Program-made: the position numbers and the translations under genes
In this document: positions 1-12,100 of the stretch, piece by piece
How positions within the stretch are numbered: the stretch's first letter is position 1
How the letters are laid out: each line of letters begins with the position of its first letter
The notes under the pieces: model-generated
Seen by the model: only the letters and a program-made list of their open reading frames with translations
What the model was told of the DNA's origin: nothing
Database searches by the model: none
Assembly (NCBI GenBank): GCA_964036195.1
Contig: OZ038458.1
Coordinates: 24,565,832 to 24,629,831 of the forward strand
DNA length: 64,000 bases
DNA from: Sphaerolaimus hirsutus
Taxonomy: Eukaryota; Nematoda; Chromadorea; Monhysterida; Sphaerolaimidae
Direction: 5' to 3'

Positions 1-144
1 AAACTGAACAAAAATAGAGTTGACCGAAACCAGTTGACATCCAGTGTGTGGCGCCGAAAATCGCCGCACAAAATCTCCTAAATTTTCTCTAAAATCCCAC
101 AAATTTGTCTTTCACAACTTACCATTACATACAAAATTTTGCAG
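1..144 (+). other. Intron of the DDX10-like gene
   Basis: Sequence upstream of the first visible exon, ending in an acceptor (tttgcag). No other feature was seen in it. Confidence 0.75.
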
Positions 145-3100
145 ATTTTCCCGATGTAGATTGGGTGGTGCAAATGGACTGCGCCAGCGATGCCGATGAA
201 TATATTCACAGGGTGGGAAGGACGGCTAGATATGCGAACTCAGGTGTAGTTGATAGGGTTGGCCGATGTTTTTTTTAAACGTTTTTTATTTAAAAACATC
301 ACGTCCGAAATGTTTTTTTTTTAAAAAAACATCGGCCGAAATTTTTAGTACTAAGCACTAGGTATTTTGCAAAAATTTCGCGCGCAAGCGCGCAATTTCA
401 CACACAAATTGTCATTGGTGGTTGTTTTCATTGGTTTTGTGGCATTTTTAGTATCAAAGTATCCATTTCTATCTGCTACCATGGGTTAATAAGCCGTAAT
501 ATGTTGCTGTAGTATAAAATATTGAGGTAATGTGCTTCCATGTACCTCCACAGTGTGTAACATCACTCCCAAAGTAACAACCTCCTTTTATAACCTTGTT
601 TGATCACTATTCCGTGCCGAACTTTACGTGAAATCATGAACATTCAACTATAAGGCGATATACGAATGATATGTCGACAAAAAATGGATATTTTTGACAC
701 AAATCACCACTTATAATGCTATCCCATGGCTCCACAGACATTATATGGTCATATGTGAGCAAAAGTGGGTGTCCAAAAATGGTAAAATTTCAAAAATTTT
801 AAGTGTAAATGTATATATAGTTCACTTAATGAATTTATGTAGAGGGTTGTTTACACTTCCGAGCTTACAATAATTTAAACATTTCAGTTCTACTTCGACG
901 ATGGTTTTGGGCGATTCGGTGGGCGAACGTGGCGTTGACGTTTTCGGCTACGTCGGCAACGTGGCACGTGCATTTCCGTTTTTCCGGTGCCCTATTGTGT
1001 TATGTGTGTCTTTTTTGGCCAAGGAAAGGATTGGAGGTATTGAGGATCTGACACAAAGTTGACGCTGTGATGTAAATAGTTGTTTTTATTTGTTTAGATT
1101 TTTTTAATTAGGTAGTTTTTTTAAGAAAGTGAGACAAGTGAGTTGGCAACAATTTTATTTGTGACAGTTTAATTTAAAAGTATTTTTTCTATTCTTACTA
1201 GCGGTTTGGATTGCATAACAAAGTTTCAGTTATTTTCCCTAAGTAAAAAGAGTGACGCTGCGGTTACGTGTCGTAGTGCGTGAATGGTCAGTGATAACTG
1301 AGGGCACATAGGTTGAATTTTGACTAACTTTCGCTGCATTCTTTTGAATTGCAGGCCGTGGCTATTGATCTAGTATGTATTGTGCATTGCTGCATTTCCG
1401 GATTGGGAAACAAAAGTTAATTTACACGCGATTTTACAAAGGTACACTGATTATAGAGGTGCGATGATGATTGGTGTTGAAAATGAGAGGTAATTAAAAG
1501 AATCGAGTCTAACTCGACAGGCATGATCGCATGTCTAAATGCCTACTCCCTTGGCTTGTTGTGAGAACAGCCCAGTCCGCCGATCTCATCGAAACAAGCA
1601 CCCATACAGTGACAAGTGTACCTATTTTTGAGTGAGTTGAGCAGTTCGGTATTTTCGGGGTGTGGTTTTTGCACAGTGCGTATGGGATCAAAAAGCCGTG
1701 GCTGACTAATTAATATTCTGGTAGCAGAATGAGTGGTGTAGCAGCGAGAGTGGTCATTTTCATGGTAAGTGCCTTCGGTAGTTAATGGCTGTTGCGTTTC
1801 GGCATGTGGCAGTGGATTCACTTGAGTTTGTTTTTTTTTTGTTTTAAACTTCAAAAAGTCATGCAATCTAAACATGCATTTAAGCTACAAAGATTGAAAT
1901 TTATAAACTTTCAAGTTGCCAATCATTTGCGTTCGTATTTCTGTTAAGCGTTATACCGACTTCATATTCATTTTAACTTTAGGTTTGGTAGGGAATAGGT
2001 AAAACTCGAGTATGTTAATTTTTATTTGATTTTACGTTTGCAACTTCGCTATTTTTTTATCTACCTAATCCTAGATTGAATTTTTTTTGTATTTCCCTTT
2101 CCCCTAGAAAACTGATAACTTGACATTTGGATATTTAGGAATTTATGCAAATTTCGTGGTTGATCTTTATTATACAAAGAGATGAAATAATAAGCCGCTT
2201 GTTTTTCCTGTTTTCTCCCCGAATATTTTGATAAGTGTAAAGGTGATCTGATTTGAGTGCGTATTTATTTTATCACCCTGATAGAATTTCCGCTAAGAGT
2301 CTTTAAAACGGTACCGTAATTCATTTTTTCCTTGACAGTCAGTGTGAAAATTAATTTCGTTCGCCTTACCGGTATCCTAATCTTATCATGGATTATCCCG
2401 CTTACGACATTTTTTCGTTGTGTATTAATAATACGTGTGCTTCTTACGCTTTGGATATCAACGTCATTTTCGTTTATTATACGCTCTTTTTGCTGATGGG
2501 ATTACTGTTCGCGTGCTTATTTGTTTCGCTAATTGCTGTGTGTTTCCCCGTTCGTGGAGGTGGTTTTGGGATTTCGGTAGAGTTCGCTGAGTAAAATTTG
2601 AATCGCCCGCCATTTTTTTTCGCGCTAAAACAAGTTTTTACAGTATCTCGTGTGTTTTTCCTGTTCTTTTTATTCTTGTCGCATTCGTTCATTTTCTTAT
2701 TTTTCTATTTTTATCCTCGCTCTTGTTCCCAACCCGATTTTTGGCGCGTGAATTCTTTGTGTTTTTGTGTAGTTGATCGACGTATCCTGTAAACTGACGC
2801 CGTGAATAATTTTAGGTATGCCCGTTTTAAAATTCCGTGTGTCTGTAAAGTCGTTTGTAAGCATGCTTCTCGTGGTATGTGGAAGTGTTGTCTGGACTTG
2901 GCTTATGTTGTTGCGTATAAAAGCGTACCGTAATTTAGAGTAGGGGTCGATTCAGTCGAAATTGCTTCGGTTTCATTTTCTTGGAGTTTTTTCGAAGGTT
3001 TTGTGCCGCTGGTTAGAAACTCGCTCTCAGTGTGTTCCCTGTGTTCTATCTAAATGTGTGAATTCTGAGTCTAAAAATCGCCTAAAATAAAATCTCTTCT

Positions 3101-6100
3101 AAAAACTTCTGTGTAAATTAGACATTCAACTAATCGCTGGTGCGTTGATAAAGACGCCATTCGCTAAAAAGCTAACTTAATTGACGTAGCGTACACCTGT
3201 GATATTCACTTCGGTGAATTCACCATTGTGCGTTGCGAATTCAATCGGTAGTCGCTTTTCCGTTGCCTTACTTTGTCGCTCATCCAACGAGTAGGTGTGA
3301 GATCGGTAAAACTTGGCAGTTTGCCATAGTGGAATTTGGTTGAGTAAAAAGTAGCCGGTGAAAATTCATGACAACTGGTAGCAGCGAGTGGTTTGTTTAA
3401 TATTCCCAGTGAGTTCAGGCGACTGATCACCGTTTGACAATCGCTGGTGAGAACAAACGAACCACCGCCCGGCTGGAGGAACGGAAGGCTACCCGATCGA
3501 CGCAACCGATAAGCACGGATATTTTTGTTTTGGGACGTGAAACTGACGAAATTATTAGTGGGCAAAAAAGGGAAAAGCGGAAAAGTAAGAAAAAATCGAA
3601 ATTGGTTCAGTTCAGTACGGACGCGCACTGTTCTGAACCGGGAACCGCTGAGTTGAGTGACGAACCTAACGACTTTGACGTCAACTGCTGGGTGGACGCG
3701 GAAGGACCGGTCCCTGAAAGAGGTGCGGAGGAGTCATTCCCGACCTGTGAGCAAGGCAAGCCAAGTGCGGGTGCGGAGGTGCCATTCCCGACCGTAGGGC
3801 AAAGTAAGTTAGGGCACCGAAGCGCGAGTGCCGGGTACCGAAGCGCGAGTACCCAGTCGTCGAGTGAGTGTGTGTTTTTCCGGTATTCTACCTTGAGTAT
3901 GGCGCATGCGAGCGGTAGTGGTGTGAACACGGGTCCCGATGTGGTGCAATTGTTGATTCAAGCGAAAAATTTGACTTTGAATCAAATTAATTCGTCGATA
4001 GTGGGGAATTCGGTTCAGGGGTCAGAATGGAACCTTAGTCAGGTTGTGACTCAAACGGTGAGTATTGCCGCTTATTTGTATAATCAGCGACCCATGAGTT
4101 CTTTGGAAAATGGGAACATGAGTGATAATGACGAAAAATTAGTGTCATTAGTAAAGTTAGGTGTTGACTGCTATAATTTGCGAAATGATGTGAGTCAAAT
4201 TGCGGACGCGATTAATGCATTTGCCGAGTATATTCATTTAGAAAAGCCTGACATGCAAGCGATTAATTCTATAATTAGCGCTGTTTCTAATTCGGGAGGG
4301 TGCTCTACCGCTACCACACCACCTATACCTGCTGTGAGTATGATTGCTACTAGTAGGGAGGGTTATGCTGCTGCCATGACCGCGCTTACTGGACAGGTGA
4401 TACCATTTAAGGGGCGCGCTGATGATAAATTTGCTGATTGGCGTAAAAATTGGGACGCAGTTTGTGAGGCGTTGCCAATTCCGACGGATGAGCGAAAATC
4501 GCTGCTTCCGGTTTATTTGCGTGACAGCGCGCGTTCGATTTACATGTCGCATAAGAGTGAATTGATCAATTTGGATTATGAGGAGTTCATGGATGCTTTG
4601 GAACGTTATTATACTAACCCCATTTCGGAGCATCATGCGCAAAGGGAAGTAATTAGTAGTGAGCAGGGCGAAGATGAAGATGTGTTAAATTGGTCAGTGC
4701 GGCTGGAGAAGATTATAAAACGCGCTTTTCCGAAACTTTCAAAACTTGAACGCGAAAAGATGGCAGTGGCGAAATTTGTTAGTGGATTGTATCCTGATAT
4801 TCGTAGGAATGTATCTATTACTGCTGGGGCTAAGTTTCAAGATGTAGTTAATAATGCGCGCACGCAAGAAAGTTTTCTGGAAATTGATAAGGACAAAGTG
4901 GGTGGTAAGAAAAAGTCAAAATCCAACGCTGAATTAGTTTCAGAAGCCACCAATTCGGTAATCGAGCGAATTTTTGCTTTAGGGGGTGCGGGAGCTTTCG
5001 GAAATTCCCCGCCCGTTCCGGCGGCGGCGGAAAATCCAAAGTTTGAGGAACAGCGAGTGAAATTGGAAGAACTTTCTAGGCAGTTAGAGGATAAGGATAA
5101 GCGTTTAGTTGACTTGGAAAAGCAATTGATAGGTAACAATGCTGCGAAACCAGTTTCCAAATTTAGGCCGCGTAAATTTGATGAGGGCTGTTATGAATGT
5201 GGGGCAGATGATCACTTTCGCTCTGATTGTCCTAAATTGACAGAAGAGGAAAGAGCGCGTTTTAGAAATTTTCGGCGCGGCCCGTCGCAACGGCCAATGA
5301 ATAACTTTAGAGGTCCAGCGAACATGATGCGCTCTGCACAGCAACCTGTATATTCCATGCAAGCGGCGCCTTACCTGTATTATCCCCCTCCCGCGCAAGT
5401 GTCAACTACTGGTTGGTCTCCAGTGCAACAAGTTCAATCATCGCAAATGGCCATTGCGGCCCCTCCGTCAACTGAATTGACTGCGTTAAATCCGACGCGC
5501 GTGTCTGCGAACTCAGTGAATCATGCACGCAGCGTGCAAGAAAGTAAGGAATATGTGCGCATGATTAGGGTTTTACCAGGTCTTGAAAGTTCGGATGAGG
5601 AAGCAGAGGATCCATGCAATCCGCCTGAAATAACGCCGCAAGAACATCAATTCATGCTCGAAAGAGAGGCTTGGATTATGCCTTGGGTTTATGCGCGTTC
5701 GTTAGATAGCATGATATTTCGAACTAAGTGGTGGGCTCAATTGCAACACATGGGTTTGCAGGGGTTAAATATTAGCGGGTTTTGTGAGCATGCTGATGAG
5801 CATCCGCATGACGACCCTGAGGACACGTTGACGTATGTTAAGTTAGCAGCGCTGTTAGAATTGACCATGCATACGTTTAGGTGTGAACCGCCGGACATTA
5901 GTTTGTCGCGAACGTCATCTGACTCTGAATTGTATGTGTTGTCCGATTATTGTGAAGCGAGCGTGCCAACTTTGTACCGAACGTGGTCGGAACCGAGTAT
6001 GTTGCCCAGTGTGTTGAACCGTGTGTTTTTCCTGTGCTGTCTATTTACGTTTTTTGCAAGTGTTGACGCCCTGGGTGTTCCAAGTGGTGGCGTTGTTAAG

Positions 6101-9100
6101 AAAAAAGGAGTGATATTCGTAGGAATGTATCTATTACTGCTGGGGCTAAGTTTCAAGATGTAGTTAATAATGCGCGCACGCAAGAAAGTTTTCTGGAAAT
6201 TGATAAGGACAAAGTGGGTGGTAAGAAAAAGTCAAAATCCAACGCTGAATTAGTTTCAGAAGCCACCAATTCGGTAATCGAGCGAATTTTTGCTTTAGGG
6301 GGTGCGGGAGCTTTCGGAAATTCCCCGCCCGTTCCGGCGGCGGCGGAAAATCCAAAGTTTGAGGAACAGCGAGTGAAATTGGAAGAACTTTCTAGGCAGT
6401 TAGAGGATAAGGATAAGCGTTTAGTTGACTTGGAAAAGCAATTGATAGGTAACAATGCTGCGAAACCAGTTTCCAAATTTAGGCCGCGTAAATTTGATGA
6501 GGGCTGTTATGAATGTGGGGCAGATGATCACTTTCGCTCTGATTGTCCTAAATTGACAGAAGAGGAAAGAGCGCGTTTTAGAAATTTTCGGCGCGGCCCG
6601 TCGCAACGGCCAATGAATAACTTTAGAGGTCCAGCGAACATGATGCGCTCTGCACAGCAACCTGTATATTCCATGCAAGCGGCGCCTTACCTGTATTATC
6701 CCCCTCCCGCGCAAGTGTCAACTACTGGTTGGTCTCCAGTGCAACAAGTTCAATCATCGCAAATGGCCATTGCGGCCCCTCCGTCAACTGAATTGACTGC
6801 GTTAAATCCGACGCGCGTGTCTGCGAACTCAGTGAATCATGCACGCAGCGTGCAAGAAAGTAAGGAATATGTGCGCATGATTAGGGTTTTACCAGGTCTT
6901 GAAAGTTCGGATGAGGAAGCAGAGGATCCATGCAATCCGCCTGAAATAACGCCGCAAGAACATCAATTCATGCTCGAAAGAGAGGCTTGGATTATGCCTT
7001 GGGTTTATGCGCGTTCGTTAGATAGCATGATATTTCGAACTAAGTGGTGGGCTCAATTGCAACACATGGGTTTGCAGGGGTTAAATATTAGCGGGTTTTG
7101 TGAGCATGCTGATGAGCATCCGCATGACGACCCTGAGGACACGTTGACGTATGTTAAGTTAGCAGCGCTGTTAGAATTGACCATGCATACGTTTAGGTGT
7201 GAACCGCCGGACATTAGTTTGTCGCGAACGTCATCTGATTCTGAATTGTATGTGTTGTCCGATTATTGTGAAGCGAGCGTGCCAACTTTGTACCGAACTT
7301 GGTCGGAACCGAGTATGTTGCCCAGTGTGTTGAACCGTGTGTTTTTCCTGTGCTGTCTATTTACGTTTTTTGCAAGTGTTGACGCCCTGGGTGTTCCAAG
7401 TGGTGGCGTTGTTAAGAAAAAAGGAGTGTCAGATGAGTGGATTTTGACCGTGCGAAATTTTCTTGAGGGATTTATCGCTGGAATGTGCACTTCCGTGTTT
7501 TTGAGATATATTCTGCCCGCTTTGTGTGAACTGGTGTTGTATTTAGTGTTCGCAGTGTGTGATTGGATAAAATTGAGAGTGTTGCGGTTTCAATTAAATC
7601 GCATGCAAGCGATAGAAAATAGGCGCAATCCTGCAAGGGGTGCGACCCCCGTGACACCGCCGCAAAAGTTAAATCCAGTTAGCGCTGACAGTTCAGGGTA
7701 TGGCGCCGATATTGAAGAAACGCCAGTGAGTAGATTTAAGCGTTTGCCGCCGCTGCGCGTTCCTAAAGGTTCTGCCGTCATGGAAAAGGTGAATGTAGTC
7801 ACGCTGACCAGTGAAGAAATTGCGAACATCAAAAGTATTACGGCTAAGCGTAAAGAACTCGTGCCAATTTACTATAGTCCGTCGATTACGGTAGAAATTG
7901 AGGGGAATGAATACAAAAGGTGTCTGTTGGACACAGGTGCGATGAGGTCATTGTGCAGCCCGCTGGTGTTGGCTAGGCATCGAAATAATTGCATAGCGTT
8001 TGATGAGGTCACGCCTGTGGGGGGATTGCAAAGCGCGTCTCAATGCAAATTGCAAATTGAGGGTCAGTTGGAACTTCAAGTGATGATTACCGGGAAAGCA
8101 TTTTCTATTGTGTTTCAGGTGATTAGCGGGTTGTCGGACGATATTTTATTGGGCGCTGATGTGTTGAGGCATATGGTTATTGATATGCCTGCGCGTGAGT
8201 TGCGAATTGAGAGTGGTGATGCGCGTAAAAAGTTGATTGTGCCTTTTGACAACCCGTCGCCTGTAGTGCAAGAACGGCATATTTATGCAGTTGTGACTGA
8301 ACCGACTGAAATTAAGCCGCGGCATGAAACGATAATTAGTGCGAAATTATCTGAACCAATTGATGAATTGACGTTTGCGATTGAGCCTTTGAACGAATTT
8401 CATGTGAAAACGGGTGTGTTTGCAGCTAATGCTGTTTATGAAAGCGCGAGTGAATTATTTCCGGTGAGGTGTGTTAATGTGACTGAGGTGCCAGTAAAGT
8501 TGCAGGTGGGCCAGAAAATTGCCATCGTAGAGCCAGTGGAGTGTGTTTTACAAGTGCGTCGAGGTGATCCGCCTGCTGAGTGGGTGCGAGAGTGCCGCGA
8601 GCGTGATATGAGTTTTACCGATACTATACTTGAAGCTAGTGAGGAAAAAGTACCAACGAAGGGCACTGTACCTTCAAAAGCGGCGAATACGACTATGAAA
8701 GTGGTTTGTGCCGATGGGAGGGAAATGGATTTTGAAGTACCGGTTGAATTGGATGAAATTAAGCGCCAGCAATTAAAAGAGTTAATTTTGACTCATCAGG
8801 ATGCTTTCGCCAGGGATAAGTATGATTTGGGATACAGTGAATTGGTTGATTATCGACTTCAGTTGACTAGTAAAATTCCGGTCGCGTGTCGAATGTATAG
8901 GTTGAGTTTGGATGACCAGCAGTACTTAGAAAAGCATTTAAGTTGCCTGCTTGAGCATGACGTCATTGAACACAGTACGAGTCCGTACTGCGCGCCGACA
9001 TTAGTTGTTACTAAGCCGGATGGTGCCAAGCGCATGGTGATAGATTATCGACGATTAAATGCAGTAGTTCACGCTCCCCAATTTCCGCTGCCCAGATTAG

Positions 9101-12100
9101 ACGATACGATAGAGTCATTGCACAGTTGCAAATATTTTTAGCAGTGTCGATATCAATCAAGCGTTTTACAACATTGCGCTGCATCCGGATGATAGACATA
9201 TTACGTCGTTTCGTAATTCTTTTGGTCAATTTCAGATGAAACGCTTGCCGATGGGATTAAAGTGTTCCCCGGCTTTAGCGCAGCGCTGTTTTGAAGTTAC
9301 AATGGCTGGATTATTGCATCGAAATGTGTTGGTATATATAGATGATTTGCTCATTTACAGTAGGTCATGGGAAGATCATTTGAGTGATATAAGTCAGGTT
9401 TTGTCGCGTTTGATAAGTAGCAGTTTTAAAATACACCCAAAAAAGTGTTTTTTCGCGCGCACAACTGCTGTTAAATTCCTGGGTTATATGGTAGGGCGTG
9501 AAGGGATTTGTATACCGGATGACAAGCGAAAGTATTTGAGTGATTGGCCGCTACCTGTATGTGTGCGTGAAGTTAAAGCGTTCCTAGGCGCTGTTGGGTT
9601 TTTCCGGAGATTAATTCATAAATGTGCTGAATATGCCGCTCCTTTGTCTAATTTAACTCGAACAAAAACTGAATTAGGAACTGAAAAGTATAGCGGAAGT
9701 ACTCCCGTAGATTTAAATGCGAACCCCGCCGCTTTGGAAGCTTTTAATAAGTTGAAAGTGATGGTGGCTGAAAGTCCCTGTATACAGTATCCTGATCCCA
9801 GTAAACCGTTCATAATTATTACCGATGCTTCTAAAGTTGCATTAGCTGGCATTTTAGTACAACGCGCTGAACCTGCCGCCGCTTTGCATGCGTGTTCATT
9901 TTATAGTCGAAAACTTTCCGAAGCGCAATCCCGATGGCCTGCAATTACGCAAGAAGCATGTGCTATTTTTGAGAGCATATGCAATTGGCATTGTTATTTA
10001 GCGGGCCGGCCGTTTGAAGTTTGGACTGATGCGAAAAGTATTTCATGGGTAAAAAATCCAAATTTGGAAACCCATCCCCATACAGGGGTGGAACCGATTT
10101 GCGCTTGCTATTCAATCATATCAAGTTACTTTTAAGCATTTGCGTGGGAAAAGTAACGAATTGGCTGATGCTTTGTCGCGCCGGCGTGATGCACCCGTTG
10201 AATTTGATGAGCGTGTTAATTTGGACGAAGCGTTTGAAGAATATGCATTTGATATACCTGTTGATGAATTGGCGAGAATTTTGACTGAGGAAATGGCGTT
10301 GTTAACATCTGAGGAACATTTGGCTTGTCAAGCGGTAGCTAAGGCCATGGCGCGATTGGCTGCTGTTCAAAATTGGCTGAAACATGCGAAAATGAAGTCT
10401 TTGGAACCGTCAGTTACGGTAGCTACTGAACTGCCAGTGGCAAGCGTTGCTACTGTGCGGGCGCCGCATCCAATGACAATGCGTGTGCGAAGTAAAAAGA
10501 AGGTGGAGTCCAATTCTGAAAATGCTTTGAAATCGCCGCCCAAAAGTGACGATGCGCCTAAATTAATGGCTGGTGGCCGCCGTTCTGTTCAATTAATTAA
10601 GAAACCGGAAAAACTCGATGCTTTACCTCCTCCCATTACTCCAATTGAAGAGTTGTCGCGTTTGCAAAAAGAAGAACCGTATATAATTACAATTCGTCGC
10701 ATGTGCGAGGAATCTACTTTGCGTAGGGCCCCACCGTTTTTCATTGATCAATTTGATGTGATCAGGCGTGATGCAGACCCGTCAATATTAGTGGGTGAAA
10801 GGAAATACGACCCTGCGTGCATTCCCCAGTCACTAGTTGTCACTGTGTTAGAATTGGCTCATAATCATCCCACTGCTGGACATTTAGGTGTGATGAAAAC
10901 GTTTGAAAGATTGCGCGAATTTGCTTGGTTTACAAATATGCGTCCAGAATGCGCTAGATGGGTTTCTACTTGCCCTTCGTGCAACGCGAAGAAAGGATTG
11001 CGCCGCTCAATGAAAACTCAAATTCAGAGCCGGAAAATCGCTAAGTTTCCTGGTGATTTTATTGCGATTGATGCAGTAGGGCCATTGCCAATTACCGAAA
11101 AAAGGAATGTGCATGTATTGGTATTTGTGGATCAATGTACGCGTTTTGGTTTAGCAGTGCCTGTTCCTAATTTGAAGCAAGATACTGTGGCTATTGCGTT
11201 TTTGCAACATGTGTTACCGATTTTTGGTGTGCCCGCTGTAATCTTATCTGACAATGCACCAAGCTTCATTGGCGGCATTTTTGCGGAATTGCTGCGTTAT
11301 CTAAATACAGTGCAGCATAAGTGTTTCAATTATACGCCAAAGGGGAATGGTTTGGTTGAGCGTAGGAATGGCGTCTTAATGGAAATAATTTCACATTATG
11401 TGAATGGCTCGCATTCGGATTGGGACAAACACTTAGGCGCCGCTGTCTATGCGTATAATACGTCTATGCACCCCTCTATGAAAGTGACACCATATGTGTT
11501 GCTATTTGGATCAAATTCTCCGTCACTTTGGGAGCGTATGATCGAGCCGACGGGAAATGGCACCGATAAGACCGATAAGCCGATGGCGTACAGTCCCTTT
11601 GTGTCAAATTTAGACGCGCGACTTTCGGACGTCCGCACGGCCGCGCATTCGGCTTTACAGCGCGCGCAAGAAAAAGAGTGTTTTTATGCAAATCGCAGTG
11701 CGCGCCGCTTGAATTGGAAGCCCGGTCAATCAGTTCGTGTTTATTCGCCCCGAATTCTTCGAAAGTTAGGTCGCGTTAAGAAATTCACGCATCATTATAT
11801 TGGCCCGTATGAATGTTTAGATTATGTGCATCCCATTGTGACCGTGTTTAATAGGTTGTCTAAGAAAACTTATACCGTTCATGCTGATCGCGTTAAACTG
11901 ACAAATGAGCCAGTTAATCCCACTTATTCGCAGATTTTCGGTTAAAAACCCTGAGATTTTCCGCTCTTCAACCTAAAGTGCTTCAAGTTAATTATTCCGT
12001 TCGAAAATTCAATTAAAATTTATTTTTGGATTATTCGCGTTTAATTCTGACCGTCAATTCGTGGTGAGTTCGGGGTTGCAAATTTGGTATTTTTGATTGT

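Larger units (their letters stand above)
754..3373 (+). repeat. 5' LTR (2,620 bp)
   Basis: Direct repeat of 17319-19947, running from TGTGAGC to TGACA. It contains a TATA box, an initiator-like TCAGT, an AATAAA and a small hydrophobic ORF. At 1718-1753 it contains two sequences resembling the primer-binding site and its flank (ctggtagcagaatgagtgg and tgtagcagcgagagtgg). Confidence 0.95.

Noticed and set aside
1543..1875. 110-codon minus-strand ORF in both LTRs (also 18108-18440)
   Set aside because: Its presence in both LTRs only reflects their shared origin; no recognisable domain and no antisense promoter seen.
2598..2792. 64-codon Phe-rich ORF in the LTR
   Set aside because: Begins with a non-ATG codon and is Phe-rich because of T-rich sequence; no support.
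3368..3400. ATG at 3368 as the gag start
   Set aside because: In the gag phase but followed by an in-frame TAA at 3398; it also spans the LTR/primer-site border.
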